NCBI RefSeq assembly: GCF_009739515.1
Contig: NZ_CP046535.1
Span: forward strand, 806,001-870,000
Source: Sphingomonas profundi
Lineage (GTDB): Bacteria > Pseudomonadota > Alphaproteobacteria > Sphingomonadales > Sphingomonadaceae
Length of the DNA: 64,000 bases
Direction of reading: 5' to 3'
This document shows, in pieces, positions 1 through 8,642 of this stretch; positions within the stretch are counted from its first letter, which is position 1; each line of letters starts with the position of its first letter. The position numbers and the translations under genes are program-made. The notes under the pieces were generated by a model. The model made no database searches and was not told where the DNA came from. It saw nothing but the letters and a program-made list of their open reading frames with translations.

Positions 1-969
1 GGTGACGACCGCCTTGGCGGCCACGACGCCGATCACGGCGGTGAGCAGCGCCTGCCAGTTCTGCGCGATCACCTTGAGATCGAGGCTCATCCCCACGGTG
101 ATGAGGAACACGCCCAGCGCCAGCCCCTTGAACGGCGCGGTCATGACCTCGACCTCGGTATGATAGTCGGTCTCGGCGATCAGGATGCCGGCCAGCAGCG
201 CGCCGACGATCGGCGACAAGCCCACCGCCGTGGTGGCGATGCTGGAGAGGATCACCACGAGCAGGCTGGCGGCGAGGAACAGCTCCGGGCTCTTGGTGCG
301 CGCCGCCTGGGCGAACAGGCGCGGCAGCAGCAGCCGGCCGAGAACGAGCATCACCACGATCGTGAGGCCGCCCTGCCACAATGTGGTGAGGATGCCGTCC
401 CACCCCGTATCGGTCGCGTTCGGCGCCAGCGCGCCCAGCGCGAAGATGATCGGCACCAGCGCCAGGTCCTCGAACAGCAGCATCGCGAAGGCGGTGCGGC
501 CGACGGGGCTGGTGGTGCCCGCCATCGGCAGCACCAGTGCGGTGGAGGAGAGCGCCAGCGCCAGCCCCATGCCGATCGCCCCCGACCAGCCCTGGCCGAT
601 CAGGTGGAGGGCGACGCCGATCAGCAGCGCCGACCCGAACAGCTCCGCCGCACCCAGCCCGAACACGGCGGTGCGCATCGACCAGAGCCGTTTGAACGAC
701 AGCTCCAGCCCGATCGAGAACAGCAGCAGCACGATGCCGAACTCGGCGAACGGCTCGATTGAATGCGGATCGGAGATGGTGATGTGGTAGAGCCACGGCG
801 CCCGGCCGACGAGCGAGCCGAGCCCGAACGGCCCCACCGCCAGCCCCACCAGGATGAAGCCGATCACCGGGTTCACCCGGAAGCGGGCGAAGGCCGGGAT
901 GACGAGCCCGGCGGCGCCGAGGATGACGAGCGAATCGCTGAAAGCGTCTGATTCTATCGGAAGGGCCAT
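1..969 (-). CDS. KefB/KefC-type cation:proton antiporter (CPA2), C-terminus off the window
   Basis: Integral inner-membrane antiporter of the monovalent cation:proton antiporter-2 family, expected to exchange K+ or Na+ for H+. The 323 residues inside the window are almost entirely hydrophobic spans. They include the family segment GIVLLLFSIGLEL near residues 78-90, SSTALVLPMA near 141-150 and FEDLALVPII near 166-175, all typical of the CPA2 transport domain. The ATG at 969 has AAGGTGG about 7 bases upstream. The gene runs off the left edge, so a TrkA-N or other regulatory C-terminus cannot be assessed. It is divergent from a second CPA2 antiporter that starts at 1107. Family is secure; the ion is unknown. 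Confidence 0.88.
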   Translation of the reverse strand, partial: MALPIESDAFSDSLVILGAAGLVIPAFARFRVNPVIGFILVGLAVGPFGLGSLVGRAPWLYHITISDPHSIEPFAEFGIVLLLFSIGLELSFKRLWSMRTAVFGLGAAELFGSALLIGVALHLIGQGWSGAIGMGLALALSSTALVLPMAGTTSPVGRTAFAMLLFEDLALVPIIFALGALAPNATDTGWDGILTTLWQGGLTIVVMLVLGRLLLPRLFAQAARTKSPELFLAASLLVVILSSIATTAVGLSPIVGALLAGILIAETDYHTEVEVMTAPFKGLALGVFLITVGMSLDLKVIAQNWQALLTAVIGVVAAKAVVT

Positions 970-1106
970 TGCGGCCACCTTTGCGGAAGCGACGCGGGCA
1001 AGGCCAGCACGACCGCGCAAAATCGTGCCGGCAAGTCGCGCGCGACGGCCGGGCGGAGGAACAAAGCGGGGGGCGGGCGCTTGGTCGATCGAGGAGACGA
1101 ACGCTC

Positions 1107-2741
1107 ATGCCCCATGCCACGCCCCTGATCGCCACCATCGTCGGGGGTATCGTGCTTGCCTTCATCCTGGGCGCGCTGGCGTTCCGCCTGCGGCTGTCGC
1201 CGCTGATCGGCTACCTGCTCGCCGGCGTGCTGATCGGGCCGTTCACCCCCGGCTATGTCGCGGACCAGCATCTGGCCAACGAACTCGCCGAGCTTGGCGT
1301 GATCCTGCTGATGTTCGGCGTCGGCCTGCATTTCTCGCTGAAGGATCTGCTGGCGGTGAAGACCATCGCCATACCGGGCGCGCTGGTGCAGATCGCCGTC
1401 GCGATCGTGCTGGGCGCCGGCCTCGGCCACCTGCTCGGCTGGTCGATCGGGGCGGGGCTGGTGTTCGGCCTGGCTCTGTCCGTCGCCAGCACCGTCGTGC
1501 TGCTGCGGGCGTTGCAGGAGCGGCGCATCCTGGAGACGGAGCGCGGCAAGATCGCCGTTGGCTGGCTGATCGTCGAGGATCTGGTGATGGTGCTGGCCCT
1601 GGTGCTGCTGCCGGCGCTGGCCGGCGGCGGGGAGGGCGGCGTTGCAGGCGTGGTGACGACTCTGGCGATCACGATCGGCAAGGTCGTCGCCTTCGTCGCG
1701 TTCATGCTGATCGTCGGGCGGCGGGCGATCCCGTGGCTGCTCCACAAGATCGCCCATAGCGGATCGCGCGAGCTGTTCCGGCTGGCGGTGCTGGCGATCG
1801 CGCTGGGCGTGGCGTTCGGCGCGGCGATGCTGTTCGGCGTGTCGTTCGCCCTCGGCGCCTTCTTCGCCGGCATGATCCTGGCCGAATCGCCGCTCAGCCA
1901 GCGCGCCGGCGAGGAGACGCTGCCGTTGCGCGACGCGTTCGCCGTGCTGTTCTTCGTCTCGGTGGGCATGCTGTTCAACCCGCATGTGGTGACGCAGGCG
2001 CCGGTCGCGCTGATCGCCACGGTGGCGATCATCATGCTGGGCAAGTCGATCGCCGCCTTCTGGATCGTCCGCCTGTTCGCCCGGCCGACGAAGACGGCGC
2101 TGACGATCGCGGCGAGCCTGGCGCAGATCGGCGAGTTCTCGTTCATCCTGGCGACGCTGGGCTTCTCGCTGAAGCTGATCCCGGCCGACGCGCGCGACCT
2201 GATCCTCGCCGGCGCGATCCTGTCGATCATGCTGAACCCGCTGCTGTTCGTGCTGATCGATCGCGCCGCCGGCAAGGCGCTGGCCGATGCCGATGGCGAC
2301 CATGCGATCGGCGACGCGCCGCGCGCATCGCCGAGCGGGCATATCGTGCTGGTGGGGCACGGCCGGGTCGGATCGCGCGTCTCGCGCGAGCTGCTGGAGG
2401 CCGGCGACCGGGTGACGATCGTGGAGGCGCAGGAGGATGTGTCGCAGCGCCCGGACGATCCGAAGGCCACCTTCGTCGCCGGCAACGCCGCCGGACGGGA
2501 TGTGCTGAAGCGGGCGCGCGTCGCCGAGGCGCGGCTGCTGTTCGTCGCCATTCCCGAGAGCTTCGAGGCCGGCCAGATCGTGGAGCAGGCGCGGGCGATG
2601 AATCCGGGCCTGCGCATCGTCGCCCGCACGCACGGCGATGCGGAGGCGCACCACCTGGAGACTCTCGGCGCCGACCTGACGATCATCGGCGAGAGCGAGA
2701 TCGCCCGCCGCATGGTGGATCAGGCGCTGGTGGGCGCGTGA
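1107..2741 (+). CDS. ybaL: YbaL-like cation:proton antiporter with TrkA-N domain
   Basis: Second CPA2 antiporter, 544 residues, close to the length of E. coli YbaL. Residues about 5-390 form the transport domain, with GVILLMFGVGLHFS, SVASTVVLLRAL and VEDLVMVLAL matching the conserved CPA2 helices. After a short linker, HIVLVGHGRVGSR near residue 411 is the Rossmann glycine motif of a TrkA-N (RCK) domain that binds nucleotide and gates transport. The ATG at 1107 has GAGGAGACG upstream; the frame is open further back to 969, but those codons are arginine-rich noise. Likely K+/H+ exchange in pH or stress response; the substrate is inferred. Confidence 0.87.
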   Translation: MPHATPLIATIVGGIVLAFILGALAFRLRLSPLIGYLLAGVLIGPFTPGYVADQHLANELAELGVILLMFGVGLHFSLKDLLAVKTIAIPGALVQIAVAIVLGAGLGHLLGWSIGAGLVFGLALSVASTVVLLRALQERRILETERGKIAVGWLIVEDLVMVLALVLLPALAGGGEGGVAGVVTTLAITIGKVVAFVAFMLIVGRRAIPWLLHKIAHSGSRELFRLAVLAIALGVAFGAAMLFGVSFALGAFFAGMILAESPLSQRAGEETLPLRDAFAVLFFVSVGMLFNPHVVTQAPVALIATVAIIMLGKSIAAFWIVRLFARPTKTALTIAASLAQIGEFSFILATLGFSLKLIPADARDLILAGAILSIMLNPLLFVLIDRAAGKALADADGDHAIGDAPRASPSGHIVLVGHGRVGSRVSRELLEAGDRVTIVEAQEDVSQRPDDPKATFVAGNAAGRDVLKRARVAEARLLFVAIPESFEAGQIVEQARAMNPGLRIVARTHGDAEAHHLETLGADLTIIGESEIARRMVDQALVGA

Positions 2742-2762
2742 GGCCGCGGCCGGCGCGGCGGA

Positions 2763-4370
2763 TCAGCCGCCGCCGGCCGCCTTGGTGCCGATCGGCTGCG
2801 CGACGGGGGCCGCCGCCTCGCCGCGCGGGCCGTGGTTCCAGTCGATCTGGTACAGGTCGAAGCGGCGATCGGCGAGGTTGCGCACGGTGCCTTCCGCCCG
2901 CGCCCAGGTGAGATCGGCGAGGTTCACGTCGCTGATCGTCAGCGTCTCCACATTCTCGCTGGCCTCCGCAGCGATGCCGTCCCGCGCGAAGGGGAAGTCG
3001 CAGGGCGTCAGGATGCAGCTCTGGGCATATTGGATGTCCATATTCTCAACCTTCGGCAGATTGCCGACATTGCCGGACATCACGACGAAGCACTGATTCT
3101 CGATCGCGCGCGCCTGGCAGCAGTAGCGCACGCGCAGATAGCCCTGCCGGCTGTCGGTGCAGAAGGGTACGAACAGGATGCGCGCGCCCTCGTCCACCAG
3201 CCGGCGGGCGAGCTCCGGAAATTCGGAATCGTAGCAGATCAGCACGCCGATCGGGCCGCAGTCCGTCTGGATCGCCTCCACCGCGTCGCCGCCCTTGATC
3301 CGCCACCAGTAGCGTTCGTTGGGAGTGGGATGGATCTTCTCCTGCGCATGGACCGATCCGTCGCGCAGGCAGACATAGGCGACGTTCTGGATGTCGCCAT
3401 CGTCGGTGCGGGTGGGGTGCGAGCCGCCGATGATGTTAATGTTGTAGCGCAGCGCCATGCGGCTGAGCTCGTCCACCAGCGGCTGGCGATGGTCGGTCAG
3501 CCGGTCGATCGCCTCCATCGGCGAGAGATGCTCGGTCTCGAACGACAGGAGGGAGAGGGTGAACAGCTCCGGGAAGACGACGAAGTCGGCGCGATAGTCG
3601 GCCGCCACGTCGACGAAATATTCCACGTTGGCGACGAACTCGTCGAAGTCGGCCACGGCGCGCGCCTGCAGCTGCACGGTGGCCAGCCGCACGCTCTCGA
3701 TATCGCGCGGCACGCGGAACTTGGGCTCCTCGTTCGGATCGACATAGGGGTTGCGCCACACCATGTGCGCGGCGAAGCCGGCCGAGCCGGTGTCTTCGGG
3801 CAGATAGCGCGGCAGGATGCCGATCGGCACGAAGCCGTTGGCGATCTGGAAGCCGATCACCGGATCCTTGATCTTGCCGGCCTTCACCAGCTCCAGATAG
3901 GCCTCCGGCGTCTTCACCTTGCGGCGCGACCGCGCGAAATTGGGCATGCGGCCGCCGAAGACGATGCCTTTCAGTTCCAGCCGCTCGGCCAGCACGCGCC
4001 GCGCCTCGTACAGCCGCTTGCCGATGCGCAGGCCGCGCAGCCCGGGATCGATGCACATCTCGAACCCGTAGAGCCAGTCGCCGGTGGGATCGTGGCGGGA
4101 GCCGAAGCCGTTGCCGGTGATCTGCTCCCAGTCATGCGGCGCGAGCGCGATCGCCTCGTCGATGCGGGAGGAGGCGCAGTAGCCGACGATCTTGCCGTCG
4201 TACACGGCGACGAACTGCCCGTCCGGGAAGTTGTTGATCTGGCCGCGGATCATGCCGCGGCTGTAATGCGTCATCTCCGGATACACGCGATCTACCAGCG
4301 CCACGATGCGGGCGGCGTCCGCCGGCACGGCGTTGCGCACCTCCAGCCGGGCGTGCGATTTCTCCGACAT
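2763..4370 (-). CDS. Bifunctional GNAT N-acetyltransferase / carbon-nitrogen hydrolase
   Basis: A 535-residue fusion. Residues about 8-200 are a GNAT domain (LRGLRIGKRLYEAR is the acetyl-CoA loop region). Residues about 225-510 are a nitrilase-superfamily amidohydrolase whose Glu-Lys-Cys triad is visible as FPELF (about 267), EKIHPTPNER (about 344) and LICYDSEFPE (about 379). This fusion architecture is known in many bacteria, but its substrate is unknown; a small amide or N-acylated metabolite is a reasonable guess. It converges on the ybaL-like gene with about 20 bp between stops. Both active sites look intact. Confidence 0.85.
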   Translation of the reverse strand: MSEKSHARLEVRNAVPADAARIVALVDRVYPEMTHYSRGMIRGQINNFPDGQFVAVYDGKIVGYCASSRIDEAIALAPHDWEQITGNGFGSRHDPTGDWLYGFEMCIDPGLRGLRIGKRLYEARRVLAERLELKGIVFGGRMPNFARSRRKVKTPEAYLELVKAGKIKDPVIGFQIANGFVPIGILPRYLPEDTGSAGFAAHMVWRNPYVDPNEEPKFRVPRDIESVRLATVQLQARAVADFDEFVANVEYFVDVAADYRADFVVFPELFTLSLLSFETEHLSPMEAIDRLTDHRQPLVDELSRMALRYNINIIGGSHPTRTDDGDIQNVAYVCLRDGSVHAQEKIHPTPNERYWWRIKGGDAVEAIQTDCGPIGVLICYDSEFPELARRLVDEGARILFVPFCTDSRQGYLRVRYCCQARAIENQCFVVMSGNVGNLPKVENMDIQYAQSCILTPCDFPFARDGIAAEASENVETLTISDVNLADLTWARAEGTVRNLADRRFDLYQIDWNHGPRGEAAAPVAQPIGTKAAGGG

Positions 4371-4479
4371 TGCAATCCCCCGATGATCGTCCGCGAAACG
4401 AACGGGGCGGGGCGGCGGCGGTTCCCTTGGAGTGGGGAGGCTGGGTCATGCCAGCCGGGATGACGAAATCCGGAAGTCA

Positions 4480-4500
4480 GCCCCGGATCATGTCCGGGGC
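4480..4500 (-). terminator. Hairpin downstream of icd
   Basis: Perfect inverted repeat with 8-bp arms (GCCCCGGA / TCCGGGGC) around a 5-base loop, starting 12 bases past the icd stop. No T-run follows, so this is a probable but unproven terminator. The flanking stretch 4441-4480 carries the CGTCATCCC-like sequence common in interspersed repeats of GC-rich proteobacteria. Confidence 0.5.
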
Positions 4501-4511
4501 CAAGCCGCGGA

Positions 4512-5735
4512 TCAGCCCCAGTTCGCCATCTTCTTCTCGAGGTTGAGGCGGATTTCCTCGAAGAACTGCTCGGTCGTCATCCACGGCTGGTCCGGCCCGA
4601 TCAGGATCGCGAGATCCTTGGTCATGCCACCCTGCTCCACCGTCTCGATGCAGACCTGCTCCAGCGTCTCGGCGAACTTCACCACATCCGGCGTACCGTC
4701 GAACTTGCCGCGGAACTGGAGCCCTTGCGTCCACGCGAAGATAGAGGCGATCGGGTTGGTCGAGGTCGCCTTGCCCTGTTGGTGCATGCGATAGTGGCGG
4801 GTAACGGTGCCGTGCGCCGCCTCCGCCTCGATCGTCCGCCCGTCCGGCGACATCAGCACCGACGTCATCAGTCCGAGCGAGCCGAACCCCTGCGCCACCG
4901 TGTCGGACTGCACGTCGCCATCGTAATTCTTGCAGGCCCAGACGAACTTGCCGCTCCACTTGAGTGCGGAGGCGACCATGTCGTCGATCAGGCGATGTTC
5001 GTAGACGATGTTGCGCGCCTTGAACTTGTCCTTGAATTCCTTGTCGAAGATCTCCTGGAACAGATCCTTGAAGCGGCCGTCATAGGCCTTGAGGATCGTG
5101 TTCTTGGTGGAGAGGTACAGCGGCCAGCCGCGATCATAGGCGTAGTTCATGCTGGCGCGGGCGAAATCGCGGATCGATTCATCGAGATTGTACATGCCCA
5201 TCGCCACGCCGGCGTCGGGATAGTTGAACACCTCATGCTCGATGACCTGGCCGTCCTCGCCCTCGAACACCATGCGCAGCTTGCCGGGGCCGGGGATCAG
5301 GAAATCGGTGGCGCGATACTGGTCGCCGAAGGCGTGGCGGCCGACGACGATCGGGTCCGTCCAGCCGGGTACCAGCCGCGGCACGTTCTTGATGACGATC
5401 GGCTCGCGGAAGACCACGCCGCCGAGGATGTTGCGGATCGTGCCGTTCGGCGACTTCCACATCTTCTTGAGCTTGAACTCCTCGACGCGCGCCTCGTCCG
5501 GCGTGATCGTGGCGCACTTCACGCCGACGCCGTGGCGCTGGATGGCCTTGGCCGAGTCGATCGTGACCTGATCCGCCGTGGCGTCGCGATTCTCGACCGA
5601 GAGATCGTAATATTCCAGCTCGACGTCGAGATAGGGGAGGATCAGCTTCTCGCGGATCCACTGCCAGATGATCCGGGTCATCTCGTCGCCGTCCAGCTCG
5701 ACGAGCGGGGTTGTCACCTTGATCTTGTCGGCCAT
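4512..5735 (-). CDS. icd: NADP-dependent isocitrate dehydrogenase (eukaryote-type, dimeric)
   Basis: TCA-cycle enzyme converting isocitrate to 2-oxoglutarate with CO2 release. The 407-residue length and sequence ([12 protein letters not shown] near the N-terminus, [13 protein letters not shown] near the C-terminus) fit the roughly 405-residue subfamily shared by alphaproteobacteria and eukaryotes, not the E. coli type. The ATG at 5735 begins [19 protein letters not shown] and fits the family N-terminus. The frame stays open a further 400 codons upstream, antisense to psd and pssA; that extension is a GC-rich artefact. It is monocistronic and divergent from psd. Confidence 0.96.
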   Translation of the reverse strand: MADKIKVTTPLVELDGDEMTRIIWQWIREKLILPYLDVELEYYDLSVENRDATADQVTIDSAKAIQRHGVGVKCATITPDEARVEEFKLKKMWKSPNGTIRNILGGVVFREPIVIKNVPRLVPGWTDPIVVGRHAFGDQYRATDFLIPGPGKLRMVFEGEDGQVIEHEVFNYPDAGVAMGMYNLDESIRDFARASMNYAYDRGWPLYLSTKNTILKAYDGRFKDLFQEIFDKEFKDKFKARNIVYEHRLIDDMVASALKWSGKFVWACKNYDGDVQSDTVAQGFGSLGLMTSVLMSPDGRTIEAEAAHGTVTRHYRMHQQGKATSTNPIASIFAWTQGLQFRGKFDGTPDVVKFAETLEQVCIETVEQGGMTKDLAILIGPDQPWMTTEQFFEEIRLNLEKKMANWG

Positions 5736-5888
5736 GGGCGGAAAGCCTCCGGAGGGAGTGAGCGTTGGCAAGCGTCTAGGGAAAGCGAGGCGCGGGATCA
5801 ACGGCGGGATGACCTTGGCGTCACCGGCGGAACCGGCGCACCGCCTCGCGCGATTGTCAGCGCGGGACACCCACCCTAGACAGGCGCC

Positions 5889-6623
5889 ATGACATCTCTC
5901 GAAAAGCCCGAGGTCGGCACCTCCACCGTGAAGTGGCGCTTCCCCGCCGTGCATCCGGAAGGGCGCAAGTTCGCCCTGATCTCCGCCGCCATCTGCCTGT
6001 TCTTCACGTGGATGGCGTGGGAGACGCTGGCCTGGCCGATGGCGGCGGTGACGATCTGGGTGCTCGCCTTCTTCCGCGATCCGGTGCGCACCTTTCCGCG
6101 CGGAGCGGGCTATATCGTGGCGCCGGCGGACGGGCTGGTGACGATGATCGTCACGGTGCCGCCGCCGCGCGAGATGGCCGGCGCGGAGGGGCTGGGCGAC
6201 GCGCCGATGACGCGCGTGTCGATCTTCATGTCCGTGTTCGACGTGCACATCAACCGCACCCCGATCGCCGGCACGATCCGCCGCGTGGTCTACATATCGG
6301 GCAAGTTCCTGAACGCCGATCTCGACAAGGCGAGCGAGGAGAATGAGCGGCAGCACATATTGGTGGAGGCGAACGACGGCACCCGCATCGGCTTCACCCA
6401 GATCGCCGGGCTGGTGGCGCGGCGGATCGTGCCGTTCGTGAAGCCGGGCGATATCGTGGCAGGCGGCCAGCGGATCGGCCTGATCCGCTTCGGCAGCCGG
6501 GTCGACGTGTACCTGCCGGCCGGTACCGGCCCGCGCATCGCACTGGGCCAGCGGACGATCGCCGGCGAGACGATCCTGGCGCGGATCGGCGATCCCGAGC
6601 GGGTGGAGGGCATGCCCCTGTGA
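5889..6623 (+). CDS. psd: Phosphatidylserine decarboxylase proenzyme
   Basis: Membrane-associated pyruvoyl enzyme that makes phosphatidylethanolamine from phosphatidylserine. At 244 residues it belongs to the short PSD-A class. The self-cleavage site is Gly202-Ser203 in [12 protein letters not shown]; Ser203 becomes the pyruvoyl group. Conserved Asp81 (APADG) and His120 (FDVHINRTP) complete the processing residues. Residues 28-62 hold two hydrophobic segments. It lies 37 bp upstream of pssA, which makes its substrate, so the two probably form an operon. Confidence 0.95.
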   Translation: MTSLEKPEVGTSTVKWRFPAVHPEGRKFALISAAICLFFTWMAWETLAWPMAAVTIWVLAFFRDPVRTFPRGAGYIVAPADGLVTMIVTVPPPREMAGAEGLGDAPMTRVSIFMSVFDVHINRTPIAGTIRRVVYISGKFLNADLDKASEENERQHILVEANDGTRIGFTQIAGLVARRIVPFVKPGDIVAGGQRIGLIRFGSRVDVYLPAGTGPRIALGQRTIAGETILARIGDPERVEGMPL

Positions 6624-6660
6624 CGGGCGGGGCACCCCGATCGTCGGCGGGAGCGGCGCT

Positions 6661-7464
6661 GTGTTGAAGCCCGATCGCGCGGCCTTCCGGCGCGGCATCC
6701 CGCTGCGGGCGCTGGCGCCGAACGCGATCACCGCGCTCGCCTTGTGCTTCGGCCTGACCGGCATCCGTTTCGCGATCGGCGGGGAGTGGGACAGGGCGGT
6801 CGGCGCGATCGTGGTGGCGGCGGTGCTGGACGGCCTGGACGGGCGCGTCGCGCGGATGCTCAACGGCGCCAGCCGCTTCGGCGCCGAGCTCGATTCGCTG
6901 TCCGACGTGATCGCCTTCGGCGTGTCGCCAGCGATCATCCTCTATCTCTGGTCGCTGCAATATCTGCCGCAATATGGCTGGCTGTTCGCGCTGGCCCATG
7001 CGGTGTGCTGCGCCCTGCGGCTCGCCCGCTTCAACGCCAACATCGACGTGAGCGACCAGCCGCACAAATCGGCCGGCTTCCTCACCGGCGTACCCGCGCC
7101 GGCGGGCGCCGGGCTGCTGCTACTGCCGATCTACCTGTGGCTGTGGACCGGCGACGAGACGGTGCGCCAGACGTGGCTGGTGGCGCCATGGGCGGCGCTG
7201 GTGGCCTTCCTGCTCGTCTCCAGCCTCGCCACGTTCAGCTGGGCGGCGATGCGGCCGCGCCGCGGCATCCGGCTTGGCCTGCTGGCCGTGATCGCGATCA
7301 TCGGAGGTGCGCTGATCGTGGCGCCGTGGGCCACGCTGAGCGTGGCCGGCATTCTCTACGCGCTGGCGATACCGCTGGGCATCCGCAGCTATGCGAAGGT
7401 CAGGCGGCTGCGCGCAGCCGCGCGGGCGACAGCGGCGTCAGCCGCGGGCTCCGCACGACCCTGA
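6661..7464 (+). CDS. pssA: CDP-diacylglycerol-serine O-phosphatidyltransferase
   Basis: Integral membrane CDP-alcohol phosphotransferase that makes phosphatidylserine from CDP-diacylglycerol and serine. The metal and nucleotide signature DGLDGRVAR followed by GAELDSLSD (Asp57, Asp60, Asp78, Asp82) is complete. About seven membrane spans follow. Length is 267 residues. The start is GTG at 6661 with a weak GGGAG upstream. The Asp-rich signature and the pairing with psd make the substrate call strong. The last 65 bp overlap the 3' end of a small convergent gene. Confidence 0.94.
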   Translation: MLKPDRAAFRRGIPLRALAPNAITALALCFGLTGIRFAIGGEWDRAVGAIVVAAVLDGLDGRVARMLNGASRFGAELDSLSDVIAFGVSPAIILYLWSLQYLPQYGWLFALAHAVCCALRLARFNANIDVSDQPHKSAGFLTGVPAPAGAGLLLLPIYLWLWTGDETVRQTWLVAPWAALVAFLLVSSLATFSWAAMRPRRGIRLGLLAVIAIIGGALIVAPWATLSVAGILYALAIPLGIRSYAKVRRLRAAARATAASAAGSARP

Positions 7465-7621
7465 CCCGCGCCGCCGGGACGGGAAGCGGCGGCAGCACAT
7501 TGCGACGCAGGCCGAGCGCCAGCGCGATCTGCCCGGCATGATCGACCAGCATCGCCGCGATCACAGTGAGGGCGAGCATGCCGCTGCCCAGGAACATCAT
7601 CGTCACGACCACGTGCAACAT
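7400..7621 (-). CDS. Small single-span membrane protein, putative SOS-regulated
   Basis: A 73-residue protein I cannot assign to a family. Residues about 3-25 are a strong transmembrane helix, residues 26-40 are mildly amphipathic, and the remainder is proline- and arginine-rich ([14 protein letters not shown]). The ATG at 7621 has GGGAG six bases upstream, which argues for a real gene. Its promoter region (7701-7735) holds a TTGACG -35, and the -10 lies inside a LexA-type direct repeat. Small LexA- or damage-controlled membrane proteins such as SidA and DidA of Caulobacter inhibit cell division. A similar role is inferred from size, topology and regulation, not from sequence homology. Its 3' end overlaps pssA by 65 bp. 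Confidence 0.65.
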   Translation of the reverse strand: MLHVVVTMMFLGSGMLALTVIAAMLVDHAGQIALALGLRRNVLPPLPVPAARVRVVRSPRLTPLSPARLRAAA

Positions 7622-7655
7622 AGCAAACTCCCGCTCGGTGCCCCCGGCGGACCAA

Positions 7656-7673
7656 GTCCAATCGGGATTAGAC
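7656..7673 (-). repeat. Inverted repeat in the leader of the small membrane protein
   Basis: Imperfect stem of about 7 bp (GTCTAAT / GTTAGAC-like pairing with one G-U) around a 4-base loop, in the presumed 5' untranslated region 35-52 bases before the ATG at 7621. With the second inverted repeat at 7681-7694 it suggests a folded leader, as seen for small SOS-controlled membrane toxins. Confidence 0.4.
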
Positions 7674-7683
7674 TGCGCTTAAC
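7668..7683 (+). promoter_or_regulatory. Near-consensus CtrA box
   Basis: TTAG-N7-TTAAC, one mismatch from the alphaproteobacterial CtrA consensus TTAA-N7-TTAAC. It lies between the LexA-box promoter and the start of the small membrane protein, just downstream of the predicted transcription start. CtrA bound here would be expected to repress that transcript. One mismatch in a short motif makes this tentative. Confidence 0.4.
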
Positions 7684-7694
7684 CATGTATGGTT
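7681..7694. repeat. Short inverted repeat AACCAT-N2-ATGGTT
   Basis: Six-base perfect arms with a 2-base centre, immediately downstream of the predicted start of minus-strand transcription. It could be a second operator or the first stem of the leader RNA. It is AT-richer than its surroundings. Confidence 0.4.
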
Positions 7695-7700
7695 CCGTAT

Positions 7701-7735
7701 GTTCACTGTATGTTCTATGAAGCGGTGGCCGTCAA
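7701..7735 (-). promoter_or_regulatory. LexA-box promoter of the small membrane protein
   Basis: On the minus strand TTGACG (7730-7735) is a near-perfect -35. A 17-base spacer leads to CATACA (7707-7712) as the -10. The direct repeat GTTC-N7-GTTC (7701-7715, plus-strand reading), the established alphaproteobacterial LexA operator, lies exactly over the -10, so LexA would block polymerase. Transcription would start about 80 bases before the ATG at 7621. Confidence 0.6.
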
Positions 7736-7738
7736 GGC

Positions 7739-7767
7739 TTGATCTTCGGCGAAAGGTTGGATAAGCG
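7739..7767 (+). promoter_or_regulatory. Candidate rpsB promoter
   Basis: TTGATC (7739-7744), a 17-base spacer and TAAGCG (7762-7767) make a plausible housekeeping promoter about 90 bases before rpsB. Its -35 is only 3 bp from the divergent -35 of the LexA-controlled promoter. Confidence 0.4.
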
Positions 7768-7782
7768 CGCCGCATTCCACAT

Positions 7783-7828
7783 CCGGGGCTCATAAACCGG
7801 TGCCGCGTCCGCGCGGTCACTGCCCCGG
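7783..7828 (+). promoter_or_regulatory. Structured rpsB leader
   Basis: Nested stems in the presumed rpsB 5' leader: an outer CCGGGGC (7783-7789) pairs with GCCCCGG (7822-7828) and an inner CCGCG (7803-7807) pairs with CGCGG (7812-7816). The outer stem ends 28 bases before the ATG. Ribosomal protein S2 is known to repress its own leader in other bacteria, so this may be an S2 target; it does not match a motif I can name. Confidence 0.4.
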
Positions 7829-7856
7829 AGAGGTCAAACCGGAAGGAGACTATCCT

Positions 7857-8612
7857 ATGGCGGCCCCCACCGTCTCGATGCACGAACTGCTGGATGCCGG
7901 CGCGCATTTCGGCCACCAGACGCACCGCTGGAACCCGAAGATGAAGCCCTACATCTTCGGCGAGCGCAACGGCGTCCACATCATCGATCTCTCGCAGACC
8001 GTGCCGCTGATGGCGCGCGCGCTGGACTTCGTCGCGCAGACCGTGGCGCATGGCGGCAAGGTGCTGTTCGTCGGCACCAAGCGCCAGGCGCAGGAGCCAA
8101 TCGCCGAGGCGGCGCGCCGCTCCGGCCAGCATTACGTCAACCACCGCTGGCTCGGCGGCATGCTGACCAACTGGAAGACGATCTCCGGATCGATCAAGCG
8201 CTTCAAGACGCTCGAGGAGCAGCTGTCCGGCGACACCGCTGGCCTCACCAAGAAGGAAGTGCTGCAGCTGACGCGCGAGCGCGACAAGTTCGAGATGTCG
8301 CTGGGCGGCATCCGCGACATGGGCGGCATCCCCGACGTGATGTTCGTGATCGACGCGAACAAGGAGGAGCTGGCGATCAAGGAGGCGAACACCCTCGGCA
8401 TCCCGGTCGTCGCGATCCTCGATTCGAACGTGAGCCCGGACGGCATCGCCTTCCCGATCCCGGCGAACGACGACGCGGCCCGCGCCATCCGCCTCTACTG
8501 CGAGGCGGTCGCCGAGGCGGCGACGCGCGGCAACCAGGGCGGGCGCGCGGCACGCGGCGAGGATCTCGGCGCGATGGTCGAGCCGCCGGTCGAAGAGGCG
8601 CTCGGCGCCTGA
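7857..8612 (+). CDS. rpsB: 30S ribosomal protein S2
   Basis: 251-residue structural protein of the small ribosomal subunit, needed to dock S1. [23 protein letters not shown] at the N-terminus and [12 protein letters not shown] near residue 100 are hallmark S2 sequence. The ATG at 7857 follows a strong GGAAGGAG; the frame is open upstream to 7800, but that segment is the structured leader. First gene of the translation cluster, followed by tsf as in most bacteria. Confidence 0.98.
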   Translation: MAAPTVSMHELLDAGAHFGHQTHRWNPKMKPYIFGERNGVHIIDLSQTVPLMARALDFVAQTVAHGGKVLFVGTKRQAQEPIAEAARRSGQHYVNHRWLGGMLTNWKTISGSIKRFKTLEEQLSGDTAGLTKKEVLQLTRERDKFEMSLGGIRDMGGIPDVMFVIDANKEELAIKEANTLGIPVVAILDSNVSPDGIAFPIPANDDAARAIRLYCEAVAEAATRGNQGGRAARGEDLGAMVEPPVEEALGA

Positions 8613-8642
8613 TTGTCATGCGCCTCGCATAAGGTTCACAGG

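Noticed and set aside
2742-2775. GC stem between the convergent antiporter and GNAT-nitrilase genes
   Set aside because: Six-base GC stem overlapping the stop codon; too common by chance in such GC-rich DNA.
5736-6938. Open frame extending icd 400 codons upstream
   Set aside because: It runs antisense through psd and into pssA and encodes Arg/Ala-rich nonsense; the icd family starts at 5735.
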